A DNA stretch of 64,000 nt, taken from Neolewinella xylanilytica (GTDB lineage: Bacteria > Bacteroidota > Bacteroidia > Chitinophagales > Saprospiraceae). Position numbers and translations under genes: made by a program. The notes under the pieces were generated by a model. It was given only the letters and a program-made list of their open reading frames with translations, was not told where the DNA came from and made no database searches. Positions 39,248-48,337 of this stretch are shown in pieces; the stretch's first letter is position 1, and every line of letters begins with the position of its first letter. The DNA lies in NCBI RefSeq assembly GCF_002934605.1, contig NZ_PTJC01000005.1, positions 1,674,001 through 1,738,000 on the forward strand, given 5' to 3'.

Positions 39248-41524
39248 ATGGGTAATCAAACCCCAATGTCGGTGAACTTCAATCTGCCTAACGGGCGGGA
39301 AGTCACCATCGAGACCGGCAAGCTCGCCACCCAGGCTGACGGCTCGGTCGTCGTCAAATGCGGCAAGACCATGCTGTTTTGCTCCGCCGTCTCCAGCACC
39401 AGCGTTCGCGAAGGACAGAGTTTCTTCCCCCTCAGCGTGGATTACCAGGAAAAATTCGCCGCCGCCGGCCGCATCCCCGGTAACTTCTTCCGTCGGGAGG
39501 CGCGCCTCAACGACTACGAGATCCTCATCTCCCGCCTGGTCGACCGGGCCATCCGTCCGCTCTTCCCCAAGGGCTACATGTTCGATACCCAGATCATCAT
39601 CAACCTGATCTCCCTCGACGAGGAAGTGATGCCCGATGCCCTCGCCGGTCTGGCCGCCTCCGCCGCCCTGACCTGCTCGAATATCCCCTTCGAAGGCCCC
39701 ATCTCGGAATGCCGGGTCGCCCGCATCAACGGGGAGTACGTCATTAACCCCGACCGCAGCCAGCTCGCCAATGCCGACCTGGACCTGATCGTTGCCGCCG
39801 ATAAGGGCAACATCATGATGGTCGAAGGCGAAGGCAAGGAAGTAGAAGAGAAAGCCATCCTGGAGGCCCTCAAGGCCGGCCACGAGGCTATCCGCACTAT
39901 GTGCGACGCCCAGCTGCGCCTGAAGGAAATGGTCGGCGACAAGGCCACTACCCGGGAAGTGGAAATCCACGAGATCGACGCCGACATCCTCAGTTACGTT
40001 GAAAAATCGATCAAGAGCGAGATCCTCCGCGTAGCTAGCTCCGCCTCCGATAAAGCTACCCGCAAGGATTCTTTCAAGGAAGTGAAGGACAACTTCAAGG
40101 AAGTCGCCCTGGCCGAGAAAGGCGAGGAGTGGATGACCGAAAATAAGGAAGACGTCAGCGCCGCCTACGACAAGGTTCAGAAGAAGCTGATCCGCAACAT
40201 GATGCTCGACGAGAAGAAGCGCCTGGACGGACGCGCCTTCGACCAGGTGCGCCCCATCTGGACGGAAGTGGACTACCTGCCCAGCGCCCACGGTTCGGCC
40301 ATCTTCAACCGCGGAGAAACGCAGTCGCTCACCAGTCTCACCCTCGGTACCAAAACCGACCAGGCCATGGTGGACATTGCCCACAGCAATAGCTACGATA
40401 ACTTTATCCTGCACTACAACTTCCCCGCTTTCTCGGTGGGGGAAACCAAGCCGATGCGCGGCCCCGGCCGCCGGGAGGTAGGCCACGCCAACCTCGCCGG
40501 ACGCTCGATCCGCCAGGTATTGCCGGACGACATGACCCACACCATCCGCCTCGTGTCGGACATCCTCGAATCGAACGGTTCCAGCTCGATGGCTACCGTC
40601 TGCGCCGGCTCGCTGGCCCTTATGGACGGCGGCGTACAGATCAAGCGCCCCGTAGCCGGTATCGCCATGGGTATGGTGGCCGAAGGCGGTAGAATCGCCA
40701 TCCTGAGTGACATCCTCGGTGACGAGGACGCACTCGGCGATATGGACTTCAAAGTCACCGGAACCAGCAAGGGCATTACCGCCTGCCAGATGGACATCAA
40801 GATCGACGGTCTGCCCTACGAGCAGCTCGAGCAGGCGCTGGAGCAGGCCCGCGTCGGTCGCCTCCACATCCTCGGCGAGATGAACAAGACCCTGAGCGAG
40901 CCCCGCGAAGACATCAAGCCTCACGCCCCGCGGATCGTCAAGCTCATCATCGAGAAGAGCTACATCGGTGCCGTCATCGGACCCGGCGGTAAGATCATCC
41001 AGGAGCTGCAGGAGCTCACCGGTACCAACATCAACATCGACGAGATCGACGGCAAGGGCCACGTGTCCATCGCCAGCTCCGACAAAGCGGCCATCGAAGA
41101 CGCCGTGGCGCGGATCAAGAAGATCACCTTCACCCCCGAAGTGGGCGAGGTCTACGAAGGCACGGTGAAGACCATCATGCCCTACGGCGTATTCGTCGGA
41201 TTCGAAGGCGGTCGCGACGGTCTCCTCCACGTGAGCGAGATGAGCCACAGCCGCATCGACAGCGTCGAAGACGAGTTCAACGAAGGCGATAAAGTCAAAT
41301 TCAAGATCGTCGACATCGACGAGCGCACCGGTAAACTGCGCCTCAGTCGCAAGGCCATCATGCCCCGCGCCGACGGAACCATTCCAACGGACGAGGAGCT
41401 GGAAGAAGAGCGCAAGGCCGCCAAATCCCGTGGCCGCGAACGTCGCAACGACGACCGGGGTGACCGGGGTGATCGCCGTGGTGGCGGTGGACGCCGTGGC
41501 GGTCGGGATCGTGATCGCGACTAG
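39248..41524 (+). CDS. pnp: Polyribonucleotide nucleotidyltransferase (PNPase)
   Basis: A 758-residue PNPase. Start at ATG 39248 (MGNQTPMSVNFNLPNGREVT), about where family members begin. Two RNase PH-like domains are separated by a helical linker. The second carries GPGRREVGHANLAGRSIRQV near residue 404, and SDILGDEDALGDMDFKV supplies catalytic acidic residues. A KH domain (IGAVIGPGGKIIQELQ) lies near 570 and an S1 domain (YEGTVKTIMPYGVFVGFEGG) near 636. The tail is Arg/Asp/Gly-rich (DRGDRGDRRGGGGRRGG). It degrades RNA phosphorolytically from the 3' end. A strong terminator follows. Confidence 0.97.
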   Translation: MGNQTPMSVNFNLPNGREVTIETGKLATQADGSVVVKCGKTMLFCSAVSSTSVREGQSFFPLSVDYQEKFAAAGRIPGNFFRREARLNDYEILISRLVDRAIRPLFPKGYMFDTQIIINLISLDEEVMPDALAGLAASAALTCSNIPFEGPISECRVARINGEYVINPDRSQLANADLDLIVAADKGNIMMVEGEGKEVEEKAILEALKAGHEAIRTMCDAQLRLKEMVGDKATTREVEIHEIDADILSYVEKSIKSEILRVASSASDKATRKDSFKEVKDNFKEVALAEKGEEWMTENKEDVSAAYDKVQKKLIRNMMLDEKKRLDGRAFDQVRPIWTEVDYLPSAHGSAIFNRGETQSLTSLTLGTKTDQAMVDIAHSNSYDNFILHYNFPAFSVGETKPMRGPGRREVGHANLAGRSIRQVLPDDMTHTIRLVSDILESNGSSSMATVCAGSLALMDGGVQIKRPVAGIAMGMVAEGGRIAILSDILGDEDALGDMDFKVTGTSKGITACQMDIKIDGLPYEQLEQALEQARVGRLHILGEMNKTLSEPREDIKPHAPRIVKLIIEKSYIGAVIGPGGKIIQELQELTGTNINIDEIDGKGHVSIASSDKAAIEDAVARIKKITFTPEVGEVYEGTVKTIMPYGVFVGFEGGRDGLLHVSEMSHSRIDSVEDEFNEGDKVKFKIVDIDERTGKLRLSRKAIMPRADGTIPTDEELEEERKAAKSRGRERRNDDRGDRGDRRGGGGRRGGRDRDRD

Positions 41525-41550
41525 TCATCAACCGCTGACTGAATGAACAA

Positions 41551-41587
41551 GCGCCCGGTAGCAACTTGCTGCCGGGCGCTTTTTTTA
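41551..41587 (+). terminator. Rho-independent terminator after pnp
   Basis: Stem GCGCCCGG...CCGGGCGC with inner GCA/TGC pairs, followed by a run of seven T residues. Confidence 0.9.
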
Positions 41588-41622
41588 TCGGTCGACCAAA
41601 TGGCGACTTCACCGATCAGCCC

Positions 41623-41763
41623 CTAGCGCTGCTGCTTCCGGCGGAAGAAAAAGTAGACCAGTGCCGCTATTGGCAGAACACTGATCAGGATAACGGCCCA
41701 GAAAATGAGTCCGATGTCTGGCTTAAGAAGGGTAAAGTCTGCTAGTATAGGTAGGTAATGCAT
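41623..41763 (-). CDS. 46-residue single-pass membrane protein
   Basis: A short minus-strand frame, ATG at 41763 to TAG at 41623: MHYLPILADFTLLKPDIG, then a strongly hydrophobic span (LIFWAVILISVLPIAALVYF) and a basic end FFRRKQQR. A single TM helix with a positive-inside C-terminus is clear. A weak -7-like TATCTTGT lies just upstream on the minus strand. No family recognised. Similar tiny membrane proteins are common in Bacteroidota. It lies convergent to pnp beyond its terminator. It could be spurious, but the hydrophobic profile is unlikely by chance. Confidence 0.5.
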   Translation of the reverse strand: MHYLPILADFTLLKPDIGLIFWAVILISVLPIAALVYFFFRRKQQR

Positions 41764-41822
41764 TGGTACAAGATAAGAAATGCCGGTAGTACTTCAAAAG
41801 GGCTCAGGTTGCTGCATTTCGC

Positions 41823-41830
41823 TACCTTTG
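41823..41830 (+). promoter_or_regulatory. Predicted -7 box (TACCTTTG) of the T9SS cargo gene
   Basis: TACCTTTG fits TAnnTTTG; the ATG is 43 bases downstream. Confidence 0.5.
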
Positions 41831-41873
41831 TATGCTTCATCGGGAGTCTTTTGACTCGTTGATCACGTAATGG

Positions 41874-43775
41874 ATGAAAGCATATCACCTTCTCCTGGCC
41901 GTCCTGCTAGCGGGTTGCCATTGTTCCTCCTTGTTCGGACAAAACGGTAACGTGCTGCTTTTCGACGGCCAGTCCGATTTTTTCAGCATCCCGGATGACG
42001 ACGAACTGGACTACCAGCAAGCCATTACCCTCTCGGCCTGGATCCATCCGAACTGCGGTGACGGCCTGCGGTCCATCATTAGCAAACAGTGGTGCCAGGG
42101 CGACTACGGCTACTACTTTGGCGTCCGCGACAACCGCCTGATCTGGTCCTACAATATCGATGGCAACTGCAACGACCCGAACGCCGTAGTCTCCCGCGAC
42201 ATCTTCTTCACGGCGTTGCGGTGGTACCACGTGGCCGTCACCCACGACGAAACGGCCATCCATTTATTCATAGATGGTGTCGAGGTGGAGCAGGAGCAGT
42301 ACGAAGGGCGCTTCACGGCCATTCGCAACAACCGCCAACCCTTCCTGATCGGGGGATACCGGTACCTCAACGGGACCGTGGGCAACTTTTTCAGCGGACT
42401 CGCCGATGAACTACGCTTCTGGAAAACCGCCCTTACGCCCGCGGAGATAGCCGCCGAAGCCGCCTCGCCGGTCGCCCTGCGGACCGACGGAGCCGTATTG
42501 AGCTATCACCTGGAAGGGGCAAGTTCGGGACCCATCCCGGCGCTCACGAACGACCTGCCCAATGGAAAGCCCTTCCGGGCGACCGCTAGCGGAAATCCCC
42601 GGGTGGTAGCCGCTGGGTATTACGACTCCGACCCGGAATTCGCGATCGACACGGTAGGTACGGCGTGTGCCGCCTCCGTGATGCTGGTCGTTCAACCCCT
42701 GGGGTATGCCGAGATTCAATGGAGTACGGGGGAGTCGACCGACGAGATCGAGGTTACGGAAGCGGGCCGCTACTCGGTCACGGTCACGACCGATGACTGC
42801 CGCAGCTATTCCGACACCCGCCTGGTAAACCCGGGCTTAGCCGTAACGGAGGTCAGCATTCCCCTCTGTCGGGGAGACACCCTGGAGGTGAACGGCCGGC
42901 TCGTTTACCGTGCCGGGTACCTTATTGACACCTTGGTAAGCAGTGCCGGCTGCGACAGCATCGTAGACTACACCTTCACGGAGACTTCGGCGGACACGAT
43001 TGAACTGGTGGTACCCGTCTGCCGGGACGAGCCCATCGAGCGCTACGGCGTCACCCTTTACCCCGGAGTGCGGCAAACGGTGACCGTACCGGCCGAGCAG
43101 GGATGCGATACGCTCTACTCCGTGCTGGTCACCTATCAGCCGGCCACAAAGCGCGATACCTTGGTTTACGTCTGTTCCCCGGTCGAGATGGTAGCTTTCG
43201 GGGGCCGGGAATTAGCCCTCGGCGATAGCCTGTTGGTAACGGGCCGTAATGCTGCGGGCTGCGATTCCCAACTATTGGTCCGGGTAGCCCTGTCGCCTTC
43301 CGAGCCGCTGCTGCCGGATTCGCTGATCGCCTGCGACGACGCCCTGCTGATTCGCACCTCGCGTTCCGACGTGATCTGGAATACCGGGGTGGTCGACCGC
43401 CACCTTTACGTCACCGAACCCGGACTGTATACCGCCTCCTATACCAGTGCTACGGGCTGCCCCCGCACCGATAGCGTGACGGTCACCTTCGCCCAACCGC
43501 CGATCTACGTACCTACGGCCTTTTCCCCGAACGGAGACGGAAGAAACGACTGCGTGGGACCGATGATGGGTGCCCTACCTGACTTCACCGATTACCGCTT
43601 CGCGATTCACGGCCGCTGGGGCGATTTGGTGTATACCACCGACCGGCCTGGTGAATGCTGGGACGGGGCGGGCGGCACCCCAGGTAGCCAGGTTTACATC
43701 TGGTACCTGACGTACCGGGTAGCCGGATGTCCGGAAGGTTACCGCCTGGCGGGCACCATCAATCGACTGCCATAG
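41874..43775 (+). CDS. Secreted LamG-domain protein with T9SS type B (CHU_C) sorting domain
   Basis: A 633-residue exported protein. Signal peptide with a possible lipobox (LLLAVLLAGCHC). Residues about 25-205 form a LamG/concanavalin-like domain (VLLFDGQSDFFSIPDDDELD, LTPAEIAAE). The middle holds repeated short Cys-containing modules (PVCRDEPIERYGVTLYPGV, CSPVEMVAFGGRELALGD) typical of Bacteroidota adhesins. The last about 90 residues are the gliding-associated CHU_C/type B sorting domain (IYVPTAFSPNGDGRNDC, WDGAGG). It is therefore probably exported by the type IX system and attached to the surface, perhaps binding a carbohydrate or protein. No T9SS machinery is in the window. Confidence 0.85.
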   Translation: MKAYHLLLAVLLAGCHCSSLFGQNGNVLLFDGQSDFFSIPDDDELDYQQAITLSAWIHPNCGDGLRSIISKQWCQGDYGYYFGVRDNRLIWSYNIDGNCNDPNAVVSRDIFFTALRWYHVAVTHDETAIHLFIDGVEVEQEQYEGRFTAIRNNRQPFLIGGYRYLNGTVGNFFSGLADELRFWKTALTPAEIAAEAASPVALRTDGAVLSYHLEGASSGPIPALTNDLPNGKPFRATASGNPRVVAAGYYDSDPEFAIDTVGTACAASVMLVVQPLGYAEIQWSTGESTDEIEVTEAGRYSVTVTTDDCRSYSDTRLVNPGLAVTEVSIPLCRGDTLEVNGRLVYRAGYLIDTLVSSAGCDSIVDYTFTETSADTIELVVPVCRDEPIERYGVTLYPGVRQTVTVPAEQGCDTLYSVLVTYQPATKRDTLVYVCSPVEMVAFGGRELALGDSLLVTGRNAAGCDSQLLVRVALSPSEPLLPDSLIACDDALLIRTSRSDVIWNTGVVDRHLYVTEPGLYTASYTSATGCPRTDSVTVTFAQPPIYVPTAFSPNGDGRNDCVGPMMGALPDFTDYRFAIHGRWGDLVYTTDRPGECWDGAGGTPGSQVYIWYLTYRVAGCPEGYRLAGTINRLP

Positions 43776-43805
43776 GCCCCATGCGCCGGATAGCCGGAGT
43801 AATCG

Positions 43806-43813
43806 TAAGTTTG
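43806..43813 (+). promoter_or_regulatory. Predicted -7 box (TAAGTTTG) of the CitMHS-AtuA operon
   Basis: TAAGTTTG fits TAnnTTTG; the ATG is 22 bases downstream. Confidence 0.5.
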
Positions 43814-43835
43814 GCACATTGCTTACGACAGCTTC

Positions 43836-45131
43836 ATGCTCGCCTTTCTCGGATTGCTCACCATCCTTCTCCTGCTGGTTCTTATTATCAGCAAGATCCT
43901 GTCGCCCGTAGTGGCACTCGTAGCCGTACCGGTTACCACGGCCTTACTGGGGGGATTCGGCTGGGAGATATCCGCCTTCATCACCGACGGCCTGACGACG
44001 ATTGCTCCTACGGCGGTGATGTTCGTCTTCGCCATCCTCTTCTTCGGCATCATGACCGACGCGGGCACCTTCGAGCCGGTGATCGGGCGACTGTTGCGGG
44101 CGGCCGGCAACGACCCGGCCCGGATCACGGTCGTGACGGCCTTGCTGGCCATGCTCGTCCACCTCGACGGCTCCGGGGCGGTCACCTTTCTCATCACCGT
44201 TCCGGCCATGCTGCCGCTATACGATGCCCTGGGTATGCGCCGTACCACGCTGGCGACGGTGGTGGCCCTGGGGGCCGGTACGATGAACATCCTGCCCTGG
44301 GGCGGCCCGACCATTCGTGCGGCTACCGCGCTGGAAGTGCCCGTGACGGAGCTGTTCAATCCGATTTTGCTGCCCGTATTGGTGGGCCTGGCCTCCGTGC
44401 TGGTCATCGCGTGGTGGCTCGGCCGGCGGGAAGGTAACCGGCTGGCGGACGAACTACCCGCCACCTCCGTACCATTGCCCGGCACCGGCGCACCGCCGCC
44501 CGACTATCGTCGTCCGGGTCGGCTGTGGTTTAACGGGCTGCTCATTCTGGTAGCCGTCGGGTTGCTGATCACGGCCGTGCTGCCGCCCCATGTCGTATTT
44601 ATCGGTGCGTTCGTGATTGGCCTGACGGTCAATTACCCCCGACCGGCGGACCAACGGGAACGCATCGACGCCCACGCCAAGGCGGCCCTCCTGATGGCGA
44701 GCATCCTGTTCGCGGCCGGCTGCTTTACGGGCATCCTCAAATCGTCGGGCATGATCGCCGCCATGGCGGACGCGGCGGTCGACCTCCTACCGGTAGCGAT
44801 CGGGGAGCGGCTCCCCGTGCTGACCGGATTGGTCAGCATGCCAGCCTGCCTGCTGTTCGATCCGGATTCCTTCTATTTCGGTATCCTGCCTTTGCTTAGC
44901 TCGACGGCCACGGAGTTTGGCGTGGACGGGCTCGAGGTCGGCCGCGCCGCGATTATGGGGCAAATGACCACCGGTTTTCCGGTCAGTCCGCTCACCGGAT
45001 CGACCTACTTGCTGGTGGGGCTCACCGGCGTGGATTTGGGCGATCACCAGCGCCGGACGATCCCGCTGGCTTTTTTGGTGACCCTGATTATTCTCTTCGT
45101 GGCCATTCTGATCGGTGCCGTAAGTATCTGA
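43836..45131 (+). CDS. CitMHS family transporter
   Basis: A 431-residue membrane protein with about 11-12 hydrophobic segments and the CitMHS/ion-transporter signature (MFVFAILFFGIMTDAGTFEP, LVHLDGSGAVTFLITVPAML, GTMNILPWGGPTIRAA). Characterised members carry metal-citrate complexes in symport with H+. It is 2 bases ahead of the AtuA gene, so its real cargo may be the substrate of that enzyme set, for example a carboxylic or isoprenoid acid. That link is inferred from operon structure. Length is normal. Confidence 0.87.
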   Translation: MLAFLGLLTILLLLVLIISKILSPVVALVAVPVTTALLGGFGWEISAFITDGLTTIAPTAVMFVFAILFFGIMTDAGTFEPVIGRLLRAAGNDPARITVVTALLAMLVHLDGSGAVTFLITVPAMLPLYDALGMRRTTLATVVALGAGTMNILPWGGPTIRAATALEVPVTELFNPILLPVLVGLASVLVIAWWLGRREGNRLADELPATSVPLPGTGAPPPDYRRPGRLWFNGLLILVAVGLLITAVLPPHVVFIGAFVIGLTVNYPRPADQRERIDAHAKAALLMASILFAAGCFTGILKSSGMIAAMADAAVDLLPVAIGERLPVLTGLVSMPACLLFDPDSFYFGILPLLSSTATEFGVDGLEVGRAAIMGQMTTGFPVSPLTGSTYLLVGLTGVDLGDHQRRTIPLAFLVTLIILFVAILIGAVSI

Positions 45132-45133
45132 CA

Positions 45134-46450
45134 ATGCAAACTATTCGAATTGGCGGCGGCGCGGGCTTTTCGGGCGATCGGCTCGAACCCGCCGTGCTGC
45201 TCGCCCAAGAGGGGAACCTCGATTACCTCGTGCTGGAATGCCTGGCCGAGCGGACCATCGCCCTGGCCCAACGCCGAAAACTTCAGGATCCCGACGCCGG
45301 GTTCGACCCCCTGCTGGAGCGCCGGATGGAAGCCTTGCTGCCGGTCATTACGGCGAAGGGAGTACGGCTGATCAGTAATTTCGGAGCCGCCAATCCGGTA
45401 GCTGCGGCCCGCAAGATCGGGCAAATAGCCCGGCGGTTAGGACTGTCCATCCGGGTAGCGGCCGTAACCGGCGACGACGTACTCGACCGCATTTCCCCAA
45501 GTATGTCTGCGATGGAAACCGGTCGGCCGCTTTCCGAGTACGGTCAGCTGGTTTCCGCCAACGCCTACCTCGGTATTGACGCCCTGCTGCCCGCCCTGCA
45601 GACGGGAGCGGAAGTGATCGTAACCGGTCGGGTAGCGGACCCCTCGCTCGTACTGGCCCCCCTGGTGCACGCATTCGGCTGGTCTTCCACCGACTATGCG
45701 ACCCTCGGCCAGGGAACGGTGATCGGCCATCTGCTGGAATGCGGCGCCCAGATCTGCGGGGGGTACTTCATGGACGGCGACCGCAAACAGATACCCGATC
45801 CGGCGAACCTGGGCTTTCCCATCGCGGAAGTAACGGAAGACGGCTCGGCCACGATCACCAAAATCAGCGGCACCGGCGGGCGCATCGATCTGCGGACGGC
45901 CAAGGAGCAATTACTCTACGAGGTGGTCGATCCGCACGCCTACCTCACGCCCGACGTGGCGGCGGATTTCACCACGGTTCGCCTGGAAGAAACGGGTGCC
46001 GATACCGTATCCGTAACGGGAGGCACCGGAGCGAGACGACCGGATCGCCTCAAAGTCAGCGTCGGCTACCGGGCCGGCTTCCGTGGAGAGGGTGAAATCA
46101 GCTACGCGGGGCCGGGCGCGGAAGACCGGGCACGACTGGCCGGCGACATCGTGGCCACCCGGCTGAACGGCTGTCTGGATCGCCTCCGGGTCGATATCAT
46201 CGGCATCGATTCCGTGCACTTCGGTCCCGGGGGGGAGGCAAAAAGCCGGGAGGCGCGGGTAAGGGTCTCGGGTTCGAGTGCCGACGAGGGCACCGCCGCC
46301 CGGGTCGGGGAGGAAGTGGAAGCGCTCTATACCAACGGCCCCTACGGCGGTGGGGGCGCCCGCAAGTCCGTCACGGAAATGATCGGTATCGTTTCGGTAC
46401 TGATGGACCGCCGGCTTATTCACCCATCCGTGGACATCTTTACCGCATGA
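45134..46450 (+). CDS. Acyclic terpene utilization AtuA family protein (DUF1446)
   Basis: A 438-residue protein of the AtuA/DUF1446 family: IRIGGGAGFSGDRLEPAVLL near the start, LISNFGAANPVAAARKIG, TGRVADPSLVLAPLVHAFGW and GGYFMDGDRKQIPD. AtuA is needed for growth of Pseudomonas on citronellol/geraniol-type terpenes, but its reaction is not known. The downstream gene, overlapping by 4 bases, encodes the small partner domain that some species fuse to AtuA. The rest of a terpene pathway is not present here, so a wider role in branched or unsaturated acid catabolism is equally possible. Confidence 0.85.
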   Translation: MQTIRIGGGAGFSGDRLEPAVLLAQEGNLDYLVLECLAERTIALAQRRKLQDPDAGFDPLLERRMEALLPVITAKGVRLISNFGAANPVAAARKIGQIARRLGLSIRVAAVTGDDVLDRISPSMSAMETGRPLSEYGQLVSANAYLGIDALLPALQTGAEVIVTGRVADPSLVLAPLVHAFGWSSTDYATLGQGTVIGHLLECGAQICGGYFMDGDRKQIPDPANLGFPIAEVTEDGSATITKISGTGGRIDLRTAKEQLLYEVVDPHAYLTPDVAADFTTVRLEETGADTVSVTGGTGARRPDRLKVSVGYRAGFRGEGEISYAGPGAEDRARLAGDIVATRLNGCLDRLRVDIIGIDSVHFGPGGEAKSREARVRVSGSSADEGTAARVGEEVEALYTNGPYGGGGARKSVTEMIGIVSVLMDRRLIHPSVDIFTA

Positions 46451-46767
46451 AGCTCTACGACATCGCCCACTCCCGGGCCGGAGACAAGGGGAATACCCTC
46501 ACGCTGAGTTTGATTCCGTACTCGCCGGCGGACTACGACATGCTGCAAAGGGAGATCACGGCCGAACGGGTGGCCGCCCACCTCGCGACCAGCGTACGGG
46601 GCGAGATCCGGCGCTACGAAATGCCCCGTATTCACGCGCTGCTTTTCGTCTGCGAGGGCGCCCTGGACGGTGGCGTGACCACCTCCCTGGCCGCGGATAC
46701 CCACGGTAAATGCATGAGCGGCGTCCTGCTCGATATGGAGATAGGGGGCGGCGGAGCGCGGGAGTAA
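46447..46767 (+). CDS. AtuA-associated small protein (AtuA C-terminal/ferredoxin-fold-like domain)
   Basis: A 106-residue protein, ATGA-overlapped with the AtuA gene. The sequence MKLYDIAHSRAGDKGNTLTL with LRGEIRRYEM-like and RIHALLFVCEGALDGGVTTS segments corresponds to the extra C-terminal domain of longer AtuA proteins; here it is a separate gene. It probably forms a complex with AtuA. The last codons (IGGGGARE) are encoded by a variant of the dispersed GC element (46747-46762), which suggests the repeat supplied the C-terminus. Confidence 0.75.
   Translation: MKLYDIAHSRAGDKGNTLTLSLIPYSPADYDMLQREITAERVAAHLATSVRGEIRRYEMPRIHALLFVCEGALDGGVTTSLAADTHGKCMSGVLLDMEIGGGGARE
46747..46762 (+). repeat. 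Variant of the dispersed element at the end of the AtuA-like partner gene
   Basis: GGCGGCGGAGCGCGGG, one mismatch to the consensus, encoding the last residues of the protein. Confidence 0.5.
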
Positions 46768-46864
46768 CAAATTCCCGTCGCGTTGATATACGTAAGTCAC
46801 CCCCTGGTCGGAAAAGGCCCCAACATTCGGTAGTGGCCCGGTACATTCGAGGCAAAACACAAGC

Positions 46865-47026
46865 ATGCGCAACCGCCATATCATCTACGCACTCGGCTGG
46901 GCGGCCATCCTCCTCGCCTCCGCCTACTTTATCGGAGATTGGGAGGGGTATCCGTACCTCTCCGCCGCCCTCCTCATCGGCTTCGCCCTCACCAATCGAC
47001 AGCGGGGTGCATGCCGGCCGACGTAA
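46865..47026 (+). CDS. 53-residue membrane protein
   Basis: Short frame from ATG 46865 to TAA 47026: a basic start (MRNRHIIYALGWAA), hydrophobic segment ILLASAYFIG, a loop DWEGYPYL and a second hydrophobic segment SAALLIGFALT before a basic tail. Two TM spans with a short connecting loop are plausible. A TACATTCG box (46842-46849), a variant of the -7 consensus, ends 15 bases upstream. No family recognised, and function unknown. Confidence 0.45.
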   Translation: MRNRHIIYALGWAAILLASAYFIGDWEGYPYLSAALLIGFALTNRQRGACRPT

Positions 47027-47148
47027 GCGGCACCAGTGGGTCGGTAAGCAGGCATCCGGTCCGCTACCTCAGCCACTGGCCCCTGGCGATGATCCGCTTC
47101 GGCTACTTTCTTGTAGGAGAAAGGTAAGCTCCCTTCAAAACCGGAACC

Positions 47149-48081
47149 TCAATCCGGAAAAGTATCCCGTAGCTTTTGCAATTCCCCCTTCGTCACCCGT
47201 ACCACCGTACCGTGTCGCGTCCCCTCTGGAAAGCTGAGCTGGTCCGATATGTCCGTCCAGTTTTCCAGGTCCGACGACCGCACGGCGCCCATCGCGTGAT
47301 TCGTGTAGCGATCGAAATAGACGACCCAGTCTCCGTCGATTATCGTGACGGTGGGCCCCTCCACCCAGTGGCCGGTGATGGGCGCGCCCGCCGGCGTATA
47401 CGGACCGGCTAATTCCTTCGCCGTGGCGATCCGGATATTCTTCTGGGCGACGGGGTGCTTCGTCTCGTCCTTCAGGAACATAACGTATTCCCCGTTGGCT
47501 GGCTGGATGGTGGCGTCGATCACGTTGAAGCCCCGGTCGTAGAGCACTGCTGTGGGGGTAAATTCCTGAAAATCCTCCGTGAGCGTGTAGTACATCCGGT
47601 GGTTGAGGCCGTTGTCGCCGCTGCTGTCGGTTTCCGGGAAGCGCCCCGGGATGGTGGTGGCCCAGTAGATCAGGTAGCGGTCTTCGGTGGCGTCGTAGGT
47701 GATCTCCGGGGCCCAGCTGTTGCGGGCGTCGGGCTCGTGCTCCATCACCGGGAGGTAGCGCTGTTCGGACCAGTTGATCAGGTCGGGAGAGTGGGCGTAG
47801 CCGATGCCGCGCTCGTGCCAGCTGACGGTCCACACCAGGTGAAATTGCCCGTCACCACCGCGGATAATGCAGGGGTCGCGCATGAGCTTATCCTCGCCGA
47901 CGGCCGGCGTCAAGACCGGTTCGTTTCCATTGAGCGGCGTCCAGCTCAGTCCGTCGTAGCTGAAGGCCAAATGGAGGCCGTCTTCGCCGTTGCCCTGGAA
48001 GTACGAGAATACATAGGCCGAGTCCTGGGGCGGGGTGGGGGAGAGCCACCCCAGGGCGGTCAGCAGCAGGAGGAAATCCAT
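47149..48081 (-). CDS. Glycoside hydrolase family 43-like protein
   Basis: Start taken at 48081 (MDFLLLLTALGWLS..., a signal-like N-terminus); an upstream in-frame ATG at 48177 adds 32 unlikely residues. The about 310-residue protein has five-bladed beta-propeller features of GH43/GH32-type hydrolases: AFSYDGLSWTPL, LMRDPCIIRGGDGQFHLVWT (acidic residue of the first blade), NSWAPEITYDATEDRYLIYW and VEGPTVTIIDGDWVVYFDRY. This order, with D, D and E positions, suggests a functional exo-acting enzyme on arabinose/xylose-type sugars, but substrate cannot be read. A TACGTA at 48110-48115 sits next to a weak -7-like TATGTTAC. Confidence 0.75.
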   Translation of the reverse strand: MDFLLLLTALGWLSPTPPQDSAYVFSYFQGNGEDGLHLAFSYDGLSWTPLNGNEPVLTPAVGEDKLMRDPCIIRGGDGQFHLVWTVSWHERGIGYAHSPDLINWSEQRYLPVMEHEPDARNSWAPEITYDATEDRYLIYWATTIPGRFPETDSSGDNGLNHRMYYTLTEDFQEFTPTAVLYDRGFNVIDATIQPANGEYVMFLKDETKHPVAQKNIRIATAKELAGPYTPAGAPITGHWVEGPTVTIIDGDWVVYFDRYTNHAMGAVRSSDLENWTDISDQLSFPEGTRHGTVVRVTKGELQKLRDTFPD

Positions 48082-48190
48082 AACGAAGGGGGTTCGGTGA
48101 ACGGTAACATACGTACTTCCCGGTTTTTTGCGGACCCGGGGGGACTTCCCCTTTGAAACCCGCGCCCCGTCGCCCAACCCCTTTTTAGCT

Positions 48191-48206
48191 GGCGCCGGGG
48201 CGCGGG
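48191..48206 (+). repeat. Variant of the dispersed element (GGCGCCGGGGCGCGGG)
   Basis: One mismatch to the consensus; intergenic between the GH43-like gene and the lipoprotein gene. Confidence 0.5.
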
Positions 48207-48337
48207 AAGCAGGGCTCCCGACCGGTTATCGTGGCAATAGCGACCCAATTACCAACGTTTGGGGGAGTATCTATTGGTTCCTTCGTGCTCGCTATTGCGG
48301 TCGAAGGAGCCCATCCACCGCCCATTTCAATTTTCCT

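Noticed and set aside
39242-41248. 668-codon minus-strand frame opposite pnp
   Set aside because: Antisense shadow of PNPase created by codon bias; composition (Val/Gly/His/Asp-rich) is not protein-like.
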